A stretch of 64,000 bases of DNA. It comes from Thermogemmatispora onikobensis. GTDB lineage: Bacteria; Chloroflexota; Ktedonobacteria; Ktedonobacterales; Ktedonobacteraceae. Made by a program: the position numbers and the translations under genes. Position 1 is the stretch's first letter; each line of letters begins with the position of its first letter. Location: the NCBI RefSeq assembly GCF_001748285.1, contig NZ_BDGT01000025.1, positions 35,548-99,547 on the forward strand, in the 5' to 3' direction. The notes under the pieces are model-generated. The model searched no databases, was not told where the DNA came from, and was given only the letters and a program-made list of their open reading frames with translations. This document shows positions 18,675 through 27,325 of the stretch, one piece after another.

Positions 18675-19122
18675 AGATGATCCCTCGCTGACTGGCTGGT
18701 ACTAATCTCGCAGCAGGGCTGCCCTCTCTGGCGGGGCAGATGCTGGCAGCTCTGCCGCTCCGCGTCTCTGGGCCTCTTGCCGCTGCAGAGTGACCGGCCT
18801 GACCTGACCGGTGGTTGTGTGCCTGGCAGGTAGTAGCTGTGCGTGCTATCGTGCCGCAGTGCGCGCGCACCCGGTGTCGCGTTGCGAGGACCGACCCGGT
18901 ATGCTGTGCAGAGGATCTCGGCAGGAGAGCAGTTCAAGCAGCTTATCACGCTGACACATGCAGAGCAGGCATGGCCCTGTTCTGTTCTGAGCAGAGAAGG
19001 AAGTAGCTACCCGGCAGCGAGCAGGTAGCTCTCAGCGCCAGCAGGACTGGCGCGATGGGCAACGGATGATAGACGCGGAAGATCGCGCATGATGACAAAC
19101 AGGAACAAACCCTTTCCATTGT

Positions 19123-19131
19123 ATTATAACA
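19123..19131 (-). promoter_or_regulatory. Extended -10 promoter element toward prfA
   Basis: TGTTATAAT on the minus strand is a perfect extended -10. No good -35 is visible. It would give prfA a leader of about 440 nt, unusually long. Confidence 0.45.
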
Positions 19132-19386
19132 CAGCGGCGCCGATCTTGCTGACACAGCATCAGGGTGGTTGCTGTTCTTGGCAAGCATCTCTATACTCAA
19201 AAGTGTAGAGCCTGGAGCGGGCCAGGGCCAGGCAATGGGGAACCGGGTTCCTGGTTGGACCAGGTCAGGCCCAGCGCGAGCCAGGAGAGGGGAGAGCGGC
19301 CCGTGGCTCTCGGTTGAGAGCAGCCTGACAGCCAACGGCGTGATGGCCCCCGAGCTAAGGAAGGAGAGAGGCTGAAACGCTGGCGA

Positions 19387-19442
19387 GACGGCTCACCCCA
19401 GAGAGAGGCATCTTTTGCCCGAAGGGGATGAAACTTGCCGTC
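19387..19442 (+). other. Candidate structured leader RNA (three nested stems)
   Basis: Outer stem 19387-19392 with 19437-19442 (GACGGC/GCCGTC), middle stem 19396-19399 with 19424-19427 (CCCC/GGGG), inner stem 19407-19410 with 19416-19419 (GGCA/TGCC). It lies about 220 nt before the YtxH-like gene. I do not recognise a riboswitch class. Three short stems can arise by chance in GC-rich DNA. Confidence 0.25.
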
Positions 19443-19665
19443 CTATCGGATCGTGCCAGGAGCAGGTTCTCTATTTGTGCCTGTGAGGGCGCCGGGCGGG
19501 AAAGTGGGCAGCGTGGTTGGTCCTGCCAGCTCATTTGCGATGCAGGCAGCGCGGCGTCCGGTGAGGAACCACTTGCTTCCTGCCGATGACAGAGTAGGCA
19601 TACGCAACGTGAAGAAAGACAGAACAGAAGAGCCTGTCCACAGCGAAAGGATGTGATGAATAGCG

Positions 19666-20346
19666 ATGGCGAAAGGTAATGGCTTTGCGCCGGTAACAGA
19701 AACGCTCAAAGAAGTCCGTGCGCGTACCGCAGAAGTGGCGCGCACCGGCCTCTCAACTGTCCAGGATAATGTGCAGACCGTGCTGGAGCCGCGCCGTCGG
19801 CGTCTGCTCCTGAAGCGCCTGCGCCGGGGGCTGCGCAGCACCTCAGAGCGTGCCGAGGACCAGCTTCAGCAAAAGCGTCAGGCTCTGCAGCGTGCCTGGC
19901 GCGACAGCCGCAAACCAGTTGAGCGCTCCCTGGAGGAAGCTCGGCGGGAAGGCAGTCATCTCAAGAACGTGCTGAGTGAGCAGTTTAGCCTCCTGCTGGG
20001 AGCCTTAGCGGCGGGGCTGGGTCTTCTCCAGGTAGCCGTCGAGCGCAGCATGCGCGATGCGCGTGGCAGGCTGGAGCGCGCCCGAGGCAACCTGGCAGAG
20101 GCGCGCGTCGCCTGGCAGCAAGAGCGAGAACGACGGGCACGGAGGCGGCAGCGAGCGCGCATGCTCTTCCGCTTCGGCCTGCTGGTTGGTATCGTTCTAG
20201 CCCTCCTCTTTGCCCCACGGCCAGGTCAGGAGACACGGCGTCGCCTGGGTGGCTATCTCCGCAACGTAATTGCCTTTTTCCAGTCGCGACCATTTGTGCG
20301 CTCCGAGTCGGAGACCGCCGAGCACGTGCCGCTCAACGTTCGTTAA
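19666..20346 (+). CDS. YtxH-like membrane-anchored coiled-coil protein
   Basis: 226 residues. Residues 1-150 are highly charged and helical (long Arg/Glu/Gln runs such as RRRRLLLKRLRRGLR), interrupted by a hydrophobic stretch LLLGALAAGLGLLQVAV. A second hydrophobic segment FGLLVGIVLALLFAPRPGQ followed by ETRRRL is the signature of the YtxH domain, found in stress-related proteins that associate with the membrane. The ATG at 19666 follows an AGGATG site at some distance. Function unknown; convergent with the histidine phosphatase gene. Confidence 0.7.
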   Translation: MAKGNGFAPVTETLKEVRARTAEVARTGLSTVQDNVQTVLEPRRRRLLLKRLRRGLRSTSERAEDQLQQKRQALQRAWRDSRKPVERSLEEARREGSHLKNVLSEQFSLLLGALAAGLGLLQVAVERSMRDARGRLERARGNLAEARVAWQQERERRARRRQRARMLFRFGLLVGIVLALLFAPRPGQETRRRLGGYLRNVIAFFQSRPFVRSESETAEHVPLNVR

Positions 20347-20382
20347 GGATCGGGCTGAATAAGATCATAATAGAATGAATAG

Positions 20383-20416
20383 AGTGGACAGAAGGTGTGA
20401 GCGCCCTCTGTCCACT
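20383..20416. terminator. Hairpin between convergent genes
   Basis: Ten perfect base pairs (20383-20392 with 20407-20416) extended by two more pairs after a bulged A, with a loop of about 9 nt. It sits between the stops of two convergent genes and probably serves both. The T-tract is only three residues. Confidence 0.55.
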
Positions 20417-20462
20417 TTGCCTGTCTGAGGCGTATCGGCAGCGCCAGAGAGAGAGCCGCCGC

Positions 20463-21164
20463 TCAGCGCCTCTGCAGGTGGCAGATATCGTTTAGAGCGA
20501 AGAGCACGCGCTGAGAGCCGGCCACACGCACCACCGTAATTGAAGTATTGGCCGCCGGGAAAAAGAAATCCCGCTCCAAACCCAAGACCTCGGCCACGTA
20601 GGCATTGATTACGCCGCCGTGTACAAAGGCGATCACTCGTCTCCCGAGGTGGGCATGAGCGATGGCATCGAGCGCCGTGACCACACGGGCCCGGAAGACC
20701 TTGGACGGCTCGCTGCCCTCGATGGCATCCCAGCTGCCGGCGGCCCCGGCCAGGCGGATAATATCCATCTGGCGCTCTTGCAACGTGCGAGCCAGCAGCT
20801 CTAGATTATCGTGCTCAGCGGGTAGTGGACGGACCGTACCGAGCCGGATCTCTTGCAAGTCGGGGACCACAATGGGCGTTAAGCCCAGGCGCTCGGCCAG
20901 AGGAGCGGCAGTCTCCCGGCAGCGGCGCAGAGGGCTACTATAGATCGCGGCGAACTCCAGGCTGGCCAGGCGCTCGGCCAGGGCCAGGGCCTGCTCCTGA
21001 CCTTTGCGCGAGAGCGGCAGATCATCGTACATTCCGCCCGGGATCAGCTCATCGGCTGGGGGGAGCGCATCCCCATGTCGAACCAGGAACAGCTCCGCGG
21101 CGTGAGAGCGCCGCAAGAGAAAAGGATCATCCTGCAACAAAGCCATCTCCTCGCCAGCATTCAC
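20463..21164 (-). CDS. Histidine phosphatase family protein
   Basis: 233 residues. The phosphoacceptor motif LVRHGDALPP near residue 28, IYSSPLRRCRETA, and the second catalytic His in FVHGGVINAY mark the phosphoglycerate-mutase-like branch of histidine phosphatases. Substrate unknown. The start is the GTG at 21164, with GGAGGA 8 nt upstream, only 2 nt after the stop of the phosphotransferase gene; an internal ATG has its purine tract too close. Translationally coupled to that gene. Confidence 0.9.
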   Translation of the reverse strand: MNAGEEMALLQDDPFLLRRSHAAELFLVRHGDALPPADELIPGGMYDDLPLSRKGQEQALALAERLASLEFAAIYSSPLRRCRETAAPLAERLGLTPIVVPDLQEIRLGTVRPLPAEHDNLELLARTLQERQMDIIRLAGAAGSWDAIEGSEPSKVFRARVVTALDAIAHAHLGRRVIAFVHGGVINAYVAEVLGLERDFFFPAANTSITVVRVAGSQRVLFALNDICHLQRR

Positions 21165-21166
21165 TG

Positions 21167-22213
21167 TCAGCGTCCTCCGCTGCTGCTACGGTGGCAGACC
21201 TCCAGCGCTCGTCGGGCCAGGGCTGGAATACCGGCCTCCAACTGTTCAAAGAAAGGATCATCAGTAGTGCCGGCCCGATAGCGGGCGTAGCTGCCCTCCA
21301 GCAGGATGGCTAGCTTCCAGATCGCCAGCGCTTCATAGAAGTCCATCTCACGCACAGAGCGCCCGCTGCGTTCAGCATAGTACTCCTTCAGCTCGGCGCG
21401 CGTCATGAAACCTGGTTGCTCCATGACGCGCCAGGTCTCGGTATCGAGGGCCGGCGGTGGGTCGCCAGGCTCGCGCCAGAAAGAGAGCAAGTAACCGAGA
21501 TCGGCCAGCGGATCGCCGATCGTCGCCATCTCCCAATCGAAGATTGCCACCACCCGCGGCTCGCGCTCGGCGTACATCACGTTATCGAGGCGATAGTCGC
21601 CGTGGACAATGGTCGATGGTCCAGAGACGGGCAGATGGGCCTTGAGCCACTCCGTCACCATGTCCAGCTCGGGCAGAGGGCGCTGGCGCGAGCGCTCTAG
21701 CTGACCGATCCAGCGGCGCAGCTGGCGCTCCAGATAGCCGCTCGGTCTGCCAAAGTCCCCGAGACCCACAGCCTGCCAGTCGACCGAGTGCAGCTCGACC
21801 AGCGCGTCGATCAACGCCCGGCTAATAGCGTGACGACCCGCCTCATCGGAGGCGTAGGGCGGGAGCGTGTCGCGGATGATATAGCCGTGGACCCGCTCCA
21901 TGAGATAAAAAGGGGCCCCGATCACGCTCGTATCCTCGCACGCCAGAAGCACGCGCGGTGTTGGCACCGGGCTAGTGTTGAGCGCCTTCAGCACGCGGTA
22001 TTCGCGCAACACATCATGGGCGGTTGGCAGCAAGGGACCGCGTGGTGGCCGGCGCAGTACCCATTGCTGGTTCCCACGGGTGATATAGAAGGTCTCGTTC
22101 GAGTGTCCCCCACGGATACGCTCGATCTGCAAGGGCAGGTCCTCGCCCGGCAGCTGCTCGGCCAGGTAACGGCGGAGTTTCTCCTCGTCTATGAGAGGGG
22201 GGAGTGTGGTCAT
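21167..22213 (-). CDS. APH-family phosphotransferase (ACAD10-like)
   Basis: 348 residues with the aminoglycoside phosphotransferase/choline kinase fold. Motifs: RGGHSNETFYI (nucleotide loop), VLRRPPRGPLL, the catalytic loop IVHGDYRLDNVMY and the metal-binding IFDWEMATIGDPLADLGY. This subgroup resembles the kinase domain of ACAD10/ACAD11 and is often found with acyl-CoA metabolism genes; the substrate (hydroxyacyl-CoA or small alcohol) cannot be told. AAAGGAGG lies 5 nt before the ATG at 22213. First gene of a two-gene unit with the histidine phosphatase. Confidence 0.9.
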   Translation of the reverse strand: MTTLPPLIDEEKLRRYLAEQLPGEDLPLQIERIRGGHSNETFYITRGNQQWVLRRPPRGPLLPTAHDVLREYRVLKALNTSPVPTPRVLLACEDTSVIGAPFYLMERVHGYIIRDTLPPYASDEAGRHAISRALIDALVELHSVDWQAVGLGDFGRPSGYLERQLRRWIGQLERSRQRPLPELDMVTEWLKAHLPVSGPSTIVHGDYRLDNVMYAEREPRVVAIFDWEMATIGDPLADLGYLLSFWREPGDPPPALDTETWRVMEQPGFMTRAELKEYYAERSGRSVREMDFYEALAIWKLAILLEGSYARYRAGTTDDPFFEQLEAGIPALARRALEVCHRSSSGGR

Positions 22214-22497
22214 ACTTCCTCCTTTATCTACGAGCCTGGGATTCCCTGGAGGGAGCTGCATACAGGAACATCGCTATATATGATAGCGCGCACGCTCGCG
22301 CTTTGGCCAGGCGGACTTGATTCCGAGAGGATCAGGCAGGAGTGGGAATAATTGAGCCTGAAACCTCTGTTCCAGATGGTGACGAGGACGAGGCGAGAAG
22401 ATTGCCAGCTCGTCTAGTCTCGCTCCGCTCATGGAGAGGCCCAGGGAGGGGAGGGGGTTGGGAATAAAAGGGGGAGGCCCGGTGTTATTCTGGGTAG

Positions 22498-22524
22498 TTA
22501 GCAGTCAAGATTAGCGAGTGCTAG
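22498..22524 (+). promoter_or_regulatory. CIRCE-like operator (HrcA binding site)
   Basis: TTAGCAGTC, nine nt, GAGTGCTAG. The CIRCE consensus is TTAGCACTC-N9-GAGTGCTAA, so 16 of 18 arm positions match and the spacer length is exact. It overlaps the -35 element of the promoter that reads into the Clp ATPase gene, the usual place for HrcA repression. Confidence 0.8.
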
Positions 22525-22551
22525 ACAGCAGTGAAAAATCTGTGCTATAAT
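22522..22551 (+). promoter_or_regulatory. Promoter of the Clp ATPase gene
   Basis: TAGACA (22522-22527), 18-nt spacer ending in TGC, and a perfect TATAAT (22546-22551). The -35 overlaps the right arm of the CIRCE-like operator. Leader of about 97 nt. Confidence 0.7.
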
Positions 22552-22654
22552 GCTGGCAATCACCCGCGTAGATTGCTAAAATTCCCGGGGAGGAGAGAGA
22601 GCGGGGCGCCGGAAGTCGGAGCTGCCGCTCCCCCGGTTGAGTGAGGAGCCTGGA

Positions 22655-24886
22655 ATGAAGTGTGAGCGATGTCATAAAAACAATGCCAGCATCTCCGTCG
22701 ATCTGCTCGTGGAAGGGCGCCATGAGCGGCATTATCTCTGCCAGCAGTGTGTCGATGAGTTGATGCGCTCATCGATGAACCAGGCGGGGAACTTCTTCGG
22801 GCAGGGTTTCCCCGCGGCGGCCTTTGGCTTCTTCAACGGCCATGAGGCGGCCAACGGGCGCGGGACCAGGACCGCCGAGCGTCAGGCGAACGGCAACAGC
22901 AAGACGCCGACGCTGGACCAGTACGGTCGGGACATTACGGCGGAGGCGGCACAGGGGAAGCTTGATCCGGCGGTTGGACGTGAGCGCGAGCTGCGCCGTT
23001 TGATCACCGTCCTGGGTCGCCGGCAGAAGAATAACCCGGTGCTGATTGGCGAGCCAGGCGTGGGGAAAACGGCGATTGTCGAGGATCTGGCGCGGCGCAT
23101 CCATGCGGGTAACGTTCCTGCCCCGTTGCGCAACAAGCGTATTGTGGCGCTCAACATCGGCGGCATGATCGCCGGGGCGATGTTCCGCGGGCAGTTTGAG
23201 CAGCGCATGAAGGCGATCCTTGATGAGCTGCGGCAGGCGCCGGATGTGATCCTCTTCATCGATGAGCTACATACCGTTGTCGGAGCGGGTGCGGCGGAGG
23301 GCGCGGTCGGTGCCTCGGATATGCTGAAGCCGGCGCTGGCGCGCGGTGAGATCCGCTGTATCGGTGCGACGACACTTGATGAATATCGCAAATATATTGA
23401 GAAGGATGCGGCTCTGGAGCGCCGCTTCCAGCCGATCATGGTCGATGAGCCGTCGGTTGAGGAGGCCATCGCCATGCTGCGCGCCGTGCGGCCCAACTAT
23501 GAGGCTCATCATGGCGTGACTATCCCGGATGAGTCAATCGAGACGGCGGTCAAGCTCTCCGATCGCTATATCAACGATCGCTTCCTGCCCGATAAGGCCA
23601 TCGACGTCATGGATGAAGCTGCTTCGGCCCTGCGTCTGGAGGCCCTGGAGAAGGGCATCGTCAGCCCGGCGATGATTACGGAGCTGGAGCAGCAGTTGGC
23701 CGATATCCAGGCCAAGAAGGAGGCGGCGGCTAACGCCGAGGACTATGAGCGCGCAGCCCTCTTGCGCCAGCAGGAGCTACTGACGCTGCAGAAGCTGGAG
23801 AAGGCTCGTTCCGAGGCGGATGCCTCGTTCCAGCTGATCGTGACTCCGGAGCTTATCGCTCAGGTGGTCGAGAACTGGACGGGTGTACCGGTGACGCAGA
23901 TGATGGAGAGCGAGCGCCAGAATCTGCGCGATCTGGAGGAGCGCCTGCGCAGACACGTCATTGGCCAGGACGAGGCCATCAGCGCGGTGGCTCGGGCCAT
24001 CCGTCGCTCACGGGCCGGATTGAAAGATCCGAAGAGACCAATTGGTTCCTTCCTCTTCCTTGGCCCGACGGGCGTTGGTAAGACCGAGCTGGCCCGTGCT
24101 CTGGCGCGTGAGCTGTTCGGTGGCGAGGAGAATATGATCCGCCTCGACATGTCGGAGTACATGGAGCCGCATACGGTCTCGCGCCTCTTCGGTAGCCCGC
24201 CTGGCTATGTGGGCTATGAGGAAGGCGGCCAGTTGACCGAGCAGGTGCGGCGTCGCCCCTACAGCGTGATCCTGCTGGACGAGGTGGAGAAGGCCCATCC
24301 CGAGGTCTTCAATGCCTTGCTGCAGATCCTGGACGATGGTCGCCTGACCGATGGTCAGGGGCGCACCGTGGACTTCAAGAATACGGTGCTGATCATGACC
24401 AGCAACGCTGGTACCAATGAGCTGAGGAAGGCGGCTCGCATCGGCTTCATGCCGATCACTGGCAGCGGTGAGCGCGCGGAGCAGTACGAGGCAATGCGCG
24501 AGAAGGCTCTTGAGGGCCTGAAGCAGATGTTCCGGCCCGAGTTCCTCAACCGTATTGACCAGATCGTTGTCTTCCATTCGCTGGGCAAGGACGAGCTGTA
24601 TCGCATCGTCGATCTGATGCTGGATCAGGTGCGAGAGCGCCTGCGCGAGCAGAAGATCGAGCTGGTGATCAGCGATGAGGTGCGCGAGTTCTTGCTGCGC
24701 GAAGGCTACGACGAGGAGTACGGTGCGCGTCCTCTGCGCCGCGCTATTCAGACGCACATCGATGATACGCTGGCCGATGCCCTGTTGAACGGTGAGATCG
24801 CTGCGGGCCAGACGGTGCGCCTGGTGCTGCGCGATGGCCGCGTGGTGGCCGAGGCAGCGGTTCCTGAGTCTGAGCCCGCTGCCTGA
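22655..24886 (+). CDS. Clp/Hsp100 AAA+ unfoldase with N-terminal zinc finger (ClpE/ClpC-like)
   Basis: 743 residues. Residues 3-32 hold a zinc finger (C3-x2-C6, C29-x2-C32) in place of the double Clp-N domain, as in ClpE; after a Gly/Asn-rich linker come two AAA+ modules: GEPGVGKT with [12 protein letters not shown], and GPTGVGKT with [12 protein letters not shown]. Between them a UVR-like helical segment ([16 protein letters not shown]) matches ClpC/ClpE middle regions. An IGF tripeptide (ARIGFMP) lies where ClpP-docking loops occur, so it should feed ClpP. The frame also opens at a TTG (22637), but GAGGAG precedes the ATG at 22655. No clpP, ctsR or mcsB nearby. Control by HrcA/CIRCE is predicted. 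Confidence 0.95.
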   Translation: MKCERCHKNNASISVDLLVEGRHERHYLCQQCVDELMRSSMNQAGNFFGQGFPAAAFGFFNGHEAANGRGTRTAERQANGNSKTPTLDQYGRDITAEAAQGKLDPAVGRERELRRLITVLGRRQKNNPVLIGEPGVGKTAIVEDLARRIHAGNVPAPLRNKRIVALNIGGMIAGAMFRGQFEQRMKAILDELRQAPDVILFIDELHTVVGAGAAEGAVGASDMLKPALARGEIRCIGATTLDEYRKYIEKDAALERRFQPIMVDEPSVEEAIAMLRAVRPNYEAHHGVTIPDESIETAVKLSDRYINDRFLPDKAIDVMDEAASALRLEALEKGIVSPAMITELEQQLADIQAKKEAAANAEDYERAALLRQQELLTLQKLEKARSEADASFQLIVTPELIAQVVENWTGVPVTQMMESERQNLRDLEERLRRHVIGQDEAISAVARAIRRSRAGLKDPKRPIGSFLFLGPTGVGKTELARALARELFGGEENMIRLDMSEYMEPHTVSRLFGSPPGYVGYEEGGQLTEQVRRRPYSVILLDEVEKAHPEVFNALLQILDDGRLTDGQGRTVDFKNTVLIMTSNAGTNELRKAARIGFMPITGSGERAEQYEAMREKALEGLKQMFRPEFLNRIDQIVVFHSLGKDELYRIVDLMLDQVRERLREQKIELVISDEVREFLLREGYDEEYGARPLRRAIQTHIDDTLADALLNGEIAAGQTVRLVLRDGRVVAEAAVPESEPAA

Positions 24887-24902
24887 GAAAAGCCAGGCAG
24901 CG

Positions 24903-25166
24903 CTATTCAAGACGTCCATCGATCCCCTCACTGGGATCGATGGACGTCTTTTTATGCTTGTGCCTGAGCCGTTGGCCGGTCGTTTGGGGGGCGTTGCAGC
25001 AAGAAAAGCTCCCCTGGGGGAGTCGTGCCAGCAGCGGGAGCAGCATTGTAGTGTGTGTCTCGTCGAGGGTGCCCCAATCGCGATCATAATCGGGCGCCAG
25101 TTGATCGTAGCGCTCGGCGGTCAGGCGTCGCCGTTCCTGCAGCCAGACAGTGCGCTCTAAGGTCAC
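24903..25166 (-). pseudogene. 3'-truncated SAM-dependent methyltransferase relic
   Basis: 87-codon frame. Residues 1-53 (RLTAERYDQLAPDYDRDWG, DETHTTMLLPLLARLPQG) look like the N-terminal helix of class I methyltransferases just before the VLDxGCGTG motif I. Where motif I should follow, the frame degenerates (SFSCCNAPQTTGQ) and runs into the Clp terminator on the opposite strand. The SAM-binding core is absent, so the product cannot be an active methyltransferase. Likely remnant of a gene deleted from about 25004 onward. It could alternatively be a short expressed peptide, which I consider less likely. Confidence 0.65.
24909..24953 (+). terminator. Rho-independent terminator of the Clp ATPase gene
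   Basis: Perfect 18-bp inverted repeat (24909-24926 with 24933-24950), 6-nt loop, then a run of five T. It begins 22 nt after the stop codon. Confidence 0.93.
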
Positions 25167-25200
25167 TGCCGTGCCTCCCTCTCTGTGCTCTGACAGGATG

Positions 25201-26604
25201 CTAAAGCAGGTTGGACCATGAAAAGTGTGCTAGCCGATCGAGTTGGCGAATGTGGCTGATGAGAGACTCGCGCCTGTCTGGCTCCTCAATGGCGGCGGCG
25301 GCCAGCTCATGGAAGCGGTCGGCCAGTTGTTCCTCGCTCAAGGGGTTTTCGGGATCGCCGAGCGGATAGCGTACGCTGGCGCGGAAAACCTGGCCATCGT
25401 CCATCTCCACGCTGGCCGTGGCGCGCCACTCAGCAGGGTAGTAGCGGTCCAGTGCGGGATCGCTCTCGCAATCGACACGCTGCATCAGGTCGCGGATCTC
25501 AGGGCGCTGCAGCCAGGTTTCGCTGAAGACGCTCAGGCCGGCCTGGCCCGTGATCAGGGCTACGGCGGCCCCGAAGGGCATGCTGAACTGGGCGTCGACA
25601 ACGTTGCCTGGCCGCCGCTTGGCCTCGATGGGATCGGCGATCAGGCCACGCCCGGCGCTCAGCACGCCGCAGCGTACGCAGCGGATATGATGCGGGTCAG
25701 GAGCGTGTTGGCGGCGAATGGCCAGCAGACAATCGATGGGGCCATGCATATAGCGACAGCAGGCGTAAGGCTTGAGCGAGACGCGCAGAATAGCGAAGTC
25801 CTCTGCGCTGGCGGGTGGCCGCAGCTCCTCTGGCAAGCCGGCGTCAGAGTAGGCATGCAGGAAGCCATAGCGTCCACTGAAAATCTCCTGCGGCCCACGA
25901 AAACCAGCGGCGGCCAGGCGCGCAGCGGTGATGCCGGCGTGGGCGCTCCAGCCGGGGTGCAGGCGTTTGGTCCAGGCCCCGTCATCGAGGTAGGCTAACG
26001 AGCCAGCGGCCATGCTGCCGGCAATGCCCAGGGCTTGCGCTATCTGTTCTGCTGAGAGACCCAGCAAGCGGGCGCTGGCGGCGGCGGCGCCGAAGGTGCC
26101 GCAGAGAGCGGTTGGATGGAAGCCGCGGGAGTAGGCTGAGGCGGGATTGAGGGCGGCGCCGAGGCGCAGCGTGATCTCATAGCCGGCCACGACGGCGGCG
26201 TAGACATCGTTGATAGGGGCGGCCAGCTGTTCGGCCAGGGCCAGTGCCGCGGGAAAGATCGCCACACCCGGATGCAGCGACGAGCGGTTCTCGACGTCGT
26301 CCATCTCCAGGCCGTGGGCGGCCACACCGTTGACCAGGGCGGCCCAGGCAGCTTCGGCGCGCTCACCACGTCCTAGCAGGGTGGCCCCAGGTCTGTCAGG
26401 CGATAGGCCGGCCCGCGAGGCCTGCACGACTCCCATCGTCACCAGCAGTTGATAGGCTGCCTCAGTGGATGGGAGCCGTGCGCCGCCTAGTGCGACAGCC
26501 AGATGGTCGAGCAAGAGATCGCGAACTCTGGCGCGCACTCGCTCGGGCAGGGCCGTTCCTTCCAGGGAGGCGCAGAAGCGTGCCAGCGCTTGCGTTGCGC
26601 TCAT
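25201..26604 (-). CDS. MmgE/PrpD family protein (2-methylcitrate dehydratase-like)
   Basis: 467 residues, normal length. Conserved segments: RVRDLLLDHLAVALGGA near the start, ATLLGRGERAEAAWAALVNG, HGLEMDDVENRSSLHPGVA, GYEITLRLGAAL, FHPTALCGTFGAAAASARLLG, and KRLHPGWSAHAGITAARLA. PrpD dehydrates 2-methylcitrate in propionate breakdown; the superfamily also covers iminodisuccinate epimerase and cis-aconitate decarboxylase. No prpB or prpC is adjacent, so the substrate stays open. GAGGTG precedes the ATG at 26604. Confidence 0.92.
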   Translation of the reverse strand: MSATQALARFCASLEGTALPERVRARVRDLLLDHLAVALGGARLPSTEAAYQLLVTMGVVQASRAGLSPDRPGATLLGRGERAEAAWAALVNGVAAHGLEMDDVENRSSLHPGVAIFPAALALAEQLAAPINDVYAAVVAGYEITLRLGAALNPASAYSRGFHPTALCGTFGAAAASARLLGLSAEQIAQALGIAGSMAAGSLAYLDDGAWTKRLHPGWSAHAGITAARLAAAGFRGPQEIFSGRYGFLHAYSDAGLPEELRPPASAEDFAILRVSLKPYACCRYMHGPIDCLLAIRRQHAPDPHHIRCVRCGVLSAGRGLIADPIEAKRRPGNVVDAQFSMPFGAAVALITGQAGLSVFSETWLQRPEIRDLMQRVDCESDPALDRYYPAEWRATASVEMDDGQVFRASVRYPLGDPENPLSEEQLADRFHELAAAAIEEPDRRESLISHIRQLDRLAHFSWSNLL

Positions 26605-26730
26605 AGAGCACCTCGTCTCTTTCTGTGGGAGGTTCCTCGTGTAATAGAAGAGGTGACCTGCACTCCCTCACCTGTATTCCAGATCAACACTCGATTCTGA
26701 TCATATCTCATCTGAAGTAGAGGTGTATAG

Positions 26731-27144
26731 ATGTGTGCTCGTAAAGCCGAGGGGCCGTCGTCTGACGAACCTTTGGAGGAACTACCTGAAGACGTCGAAG
26801 CCTTCATTGATCACTTTCTCGGCACGATGTGTGACCCCAGTCGTCGGCAGATCCTGGCCTTGCTGGCCGCGCCCGCTGTTGAGCATGAGAGGCCGGTGGA
26901 GATGCGTTCGGGGGAGATCGCGCGGGCGCTGGGGTTAGCCCATGCCACCGTCTCTGGCCATCTCCGTCAGCTAGCGCGTACGGGACTGCTCGGCTCGCGG
27001 CGCAGTGGTAACGAGGTCTACTATAGCGTGCGCAATCACTTGCTAGTGCGGGCCTTTCACGATCTTGTTGAGGCTCTTTACAAAGAGCATCAGGAGCGCT
27101 TCAAAGGGAAGCAGGAGTCGCCTGAAAGCGATAGGAGTGCGTGA
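26731..27144 (+). CDS. ArsR-family winged-helix regulator
   Basis: 137 residues. The core CDPSRRQILALLA, SGEIARALGLAHATVSGHLRQLARTGLLGSRRSGNEVYYSV is the ArsR winged helix with recognition helix ATVSGHLRQLA and wing. No metal-binding CxC is in the DNA-binding helix; the single Cys of GTMCDPS is in helix 1. The ligand is unknown. Divergent from the MmgE/PrpD gene across 126 bp, so it may regulate that gene and itself. Confidence 0.9.
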   Translation: MCARKAEGPSSDEPLEELPEDVEAFIDHFLGTMCDPSRRQILALLAAPAVEHERPVEMRSGEIARALGLAHATVSGHLRQLARTGLLGSRRSGNEVYYSVRNHLLVRAFHDLVEALYKEHQERFKGKQESPESDRSA

Positions 27145-27252
27145 GAGGGCCTGATGGACGGCCCCCAGGCAGGCTTGTAGGGCGGACGAACGGACGGAAG
27201 GATCAGGCGCTCGCCTTCTCGATTGCTCTCTGAGGAGGCGAGCGTCTCTGCT

Positions 27253-27281
27253 TTGCTCAGGCTGTGAGAGAATGCTATACT
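27253..27281 (+). promoter_or_regulatory. Promoter of the histidine kinase gene
   Basis: TTGCTC (27253-27258), 17-nt spacer ending in TGC, TATACT (27276-27281). The predicted start near 27288 excludes the upstream in-frame ATGs and supports the start at 27326. Confidence 0.6.
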
Positions 27282-27325
27282 GCACAATGAATGACACTGA
27301 ACCTGGGCAGGAGAGACCAACGGTC

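Larger units (their letters stand above)
18675..19665. other. 991-bp gene-free spacer between prfA and the YtxH-like gene
   Basis: No open frame here has a credible start, composition and ribosome binding site. The stretch holds an extended -10 element on the minus strand (19123-19131) and a nested stem structure on the plus strand (19387-19442). The rest is unexplained. Confidence 0.5.

Noticed and set aside
18946..19335. A 129-codon minus-strand open frame in the prfA spacer
   Set aside because: No ribosome binding site, Pro/Ser/Leu-rich composition and no protein-like pattern; probably an artefact of high GC.
19387..19442. Assignment of this element to a SAM or c-di-AMP riboswitch
   Set aside because: Some short matches, such as GATGAAAC, but the conserved cores of those classes are missing.
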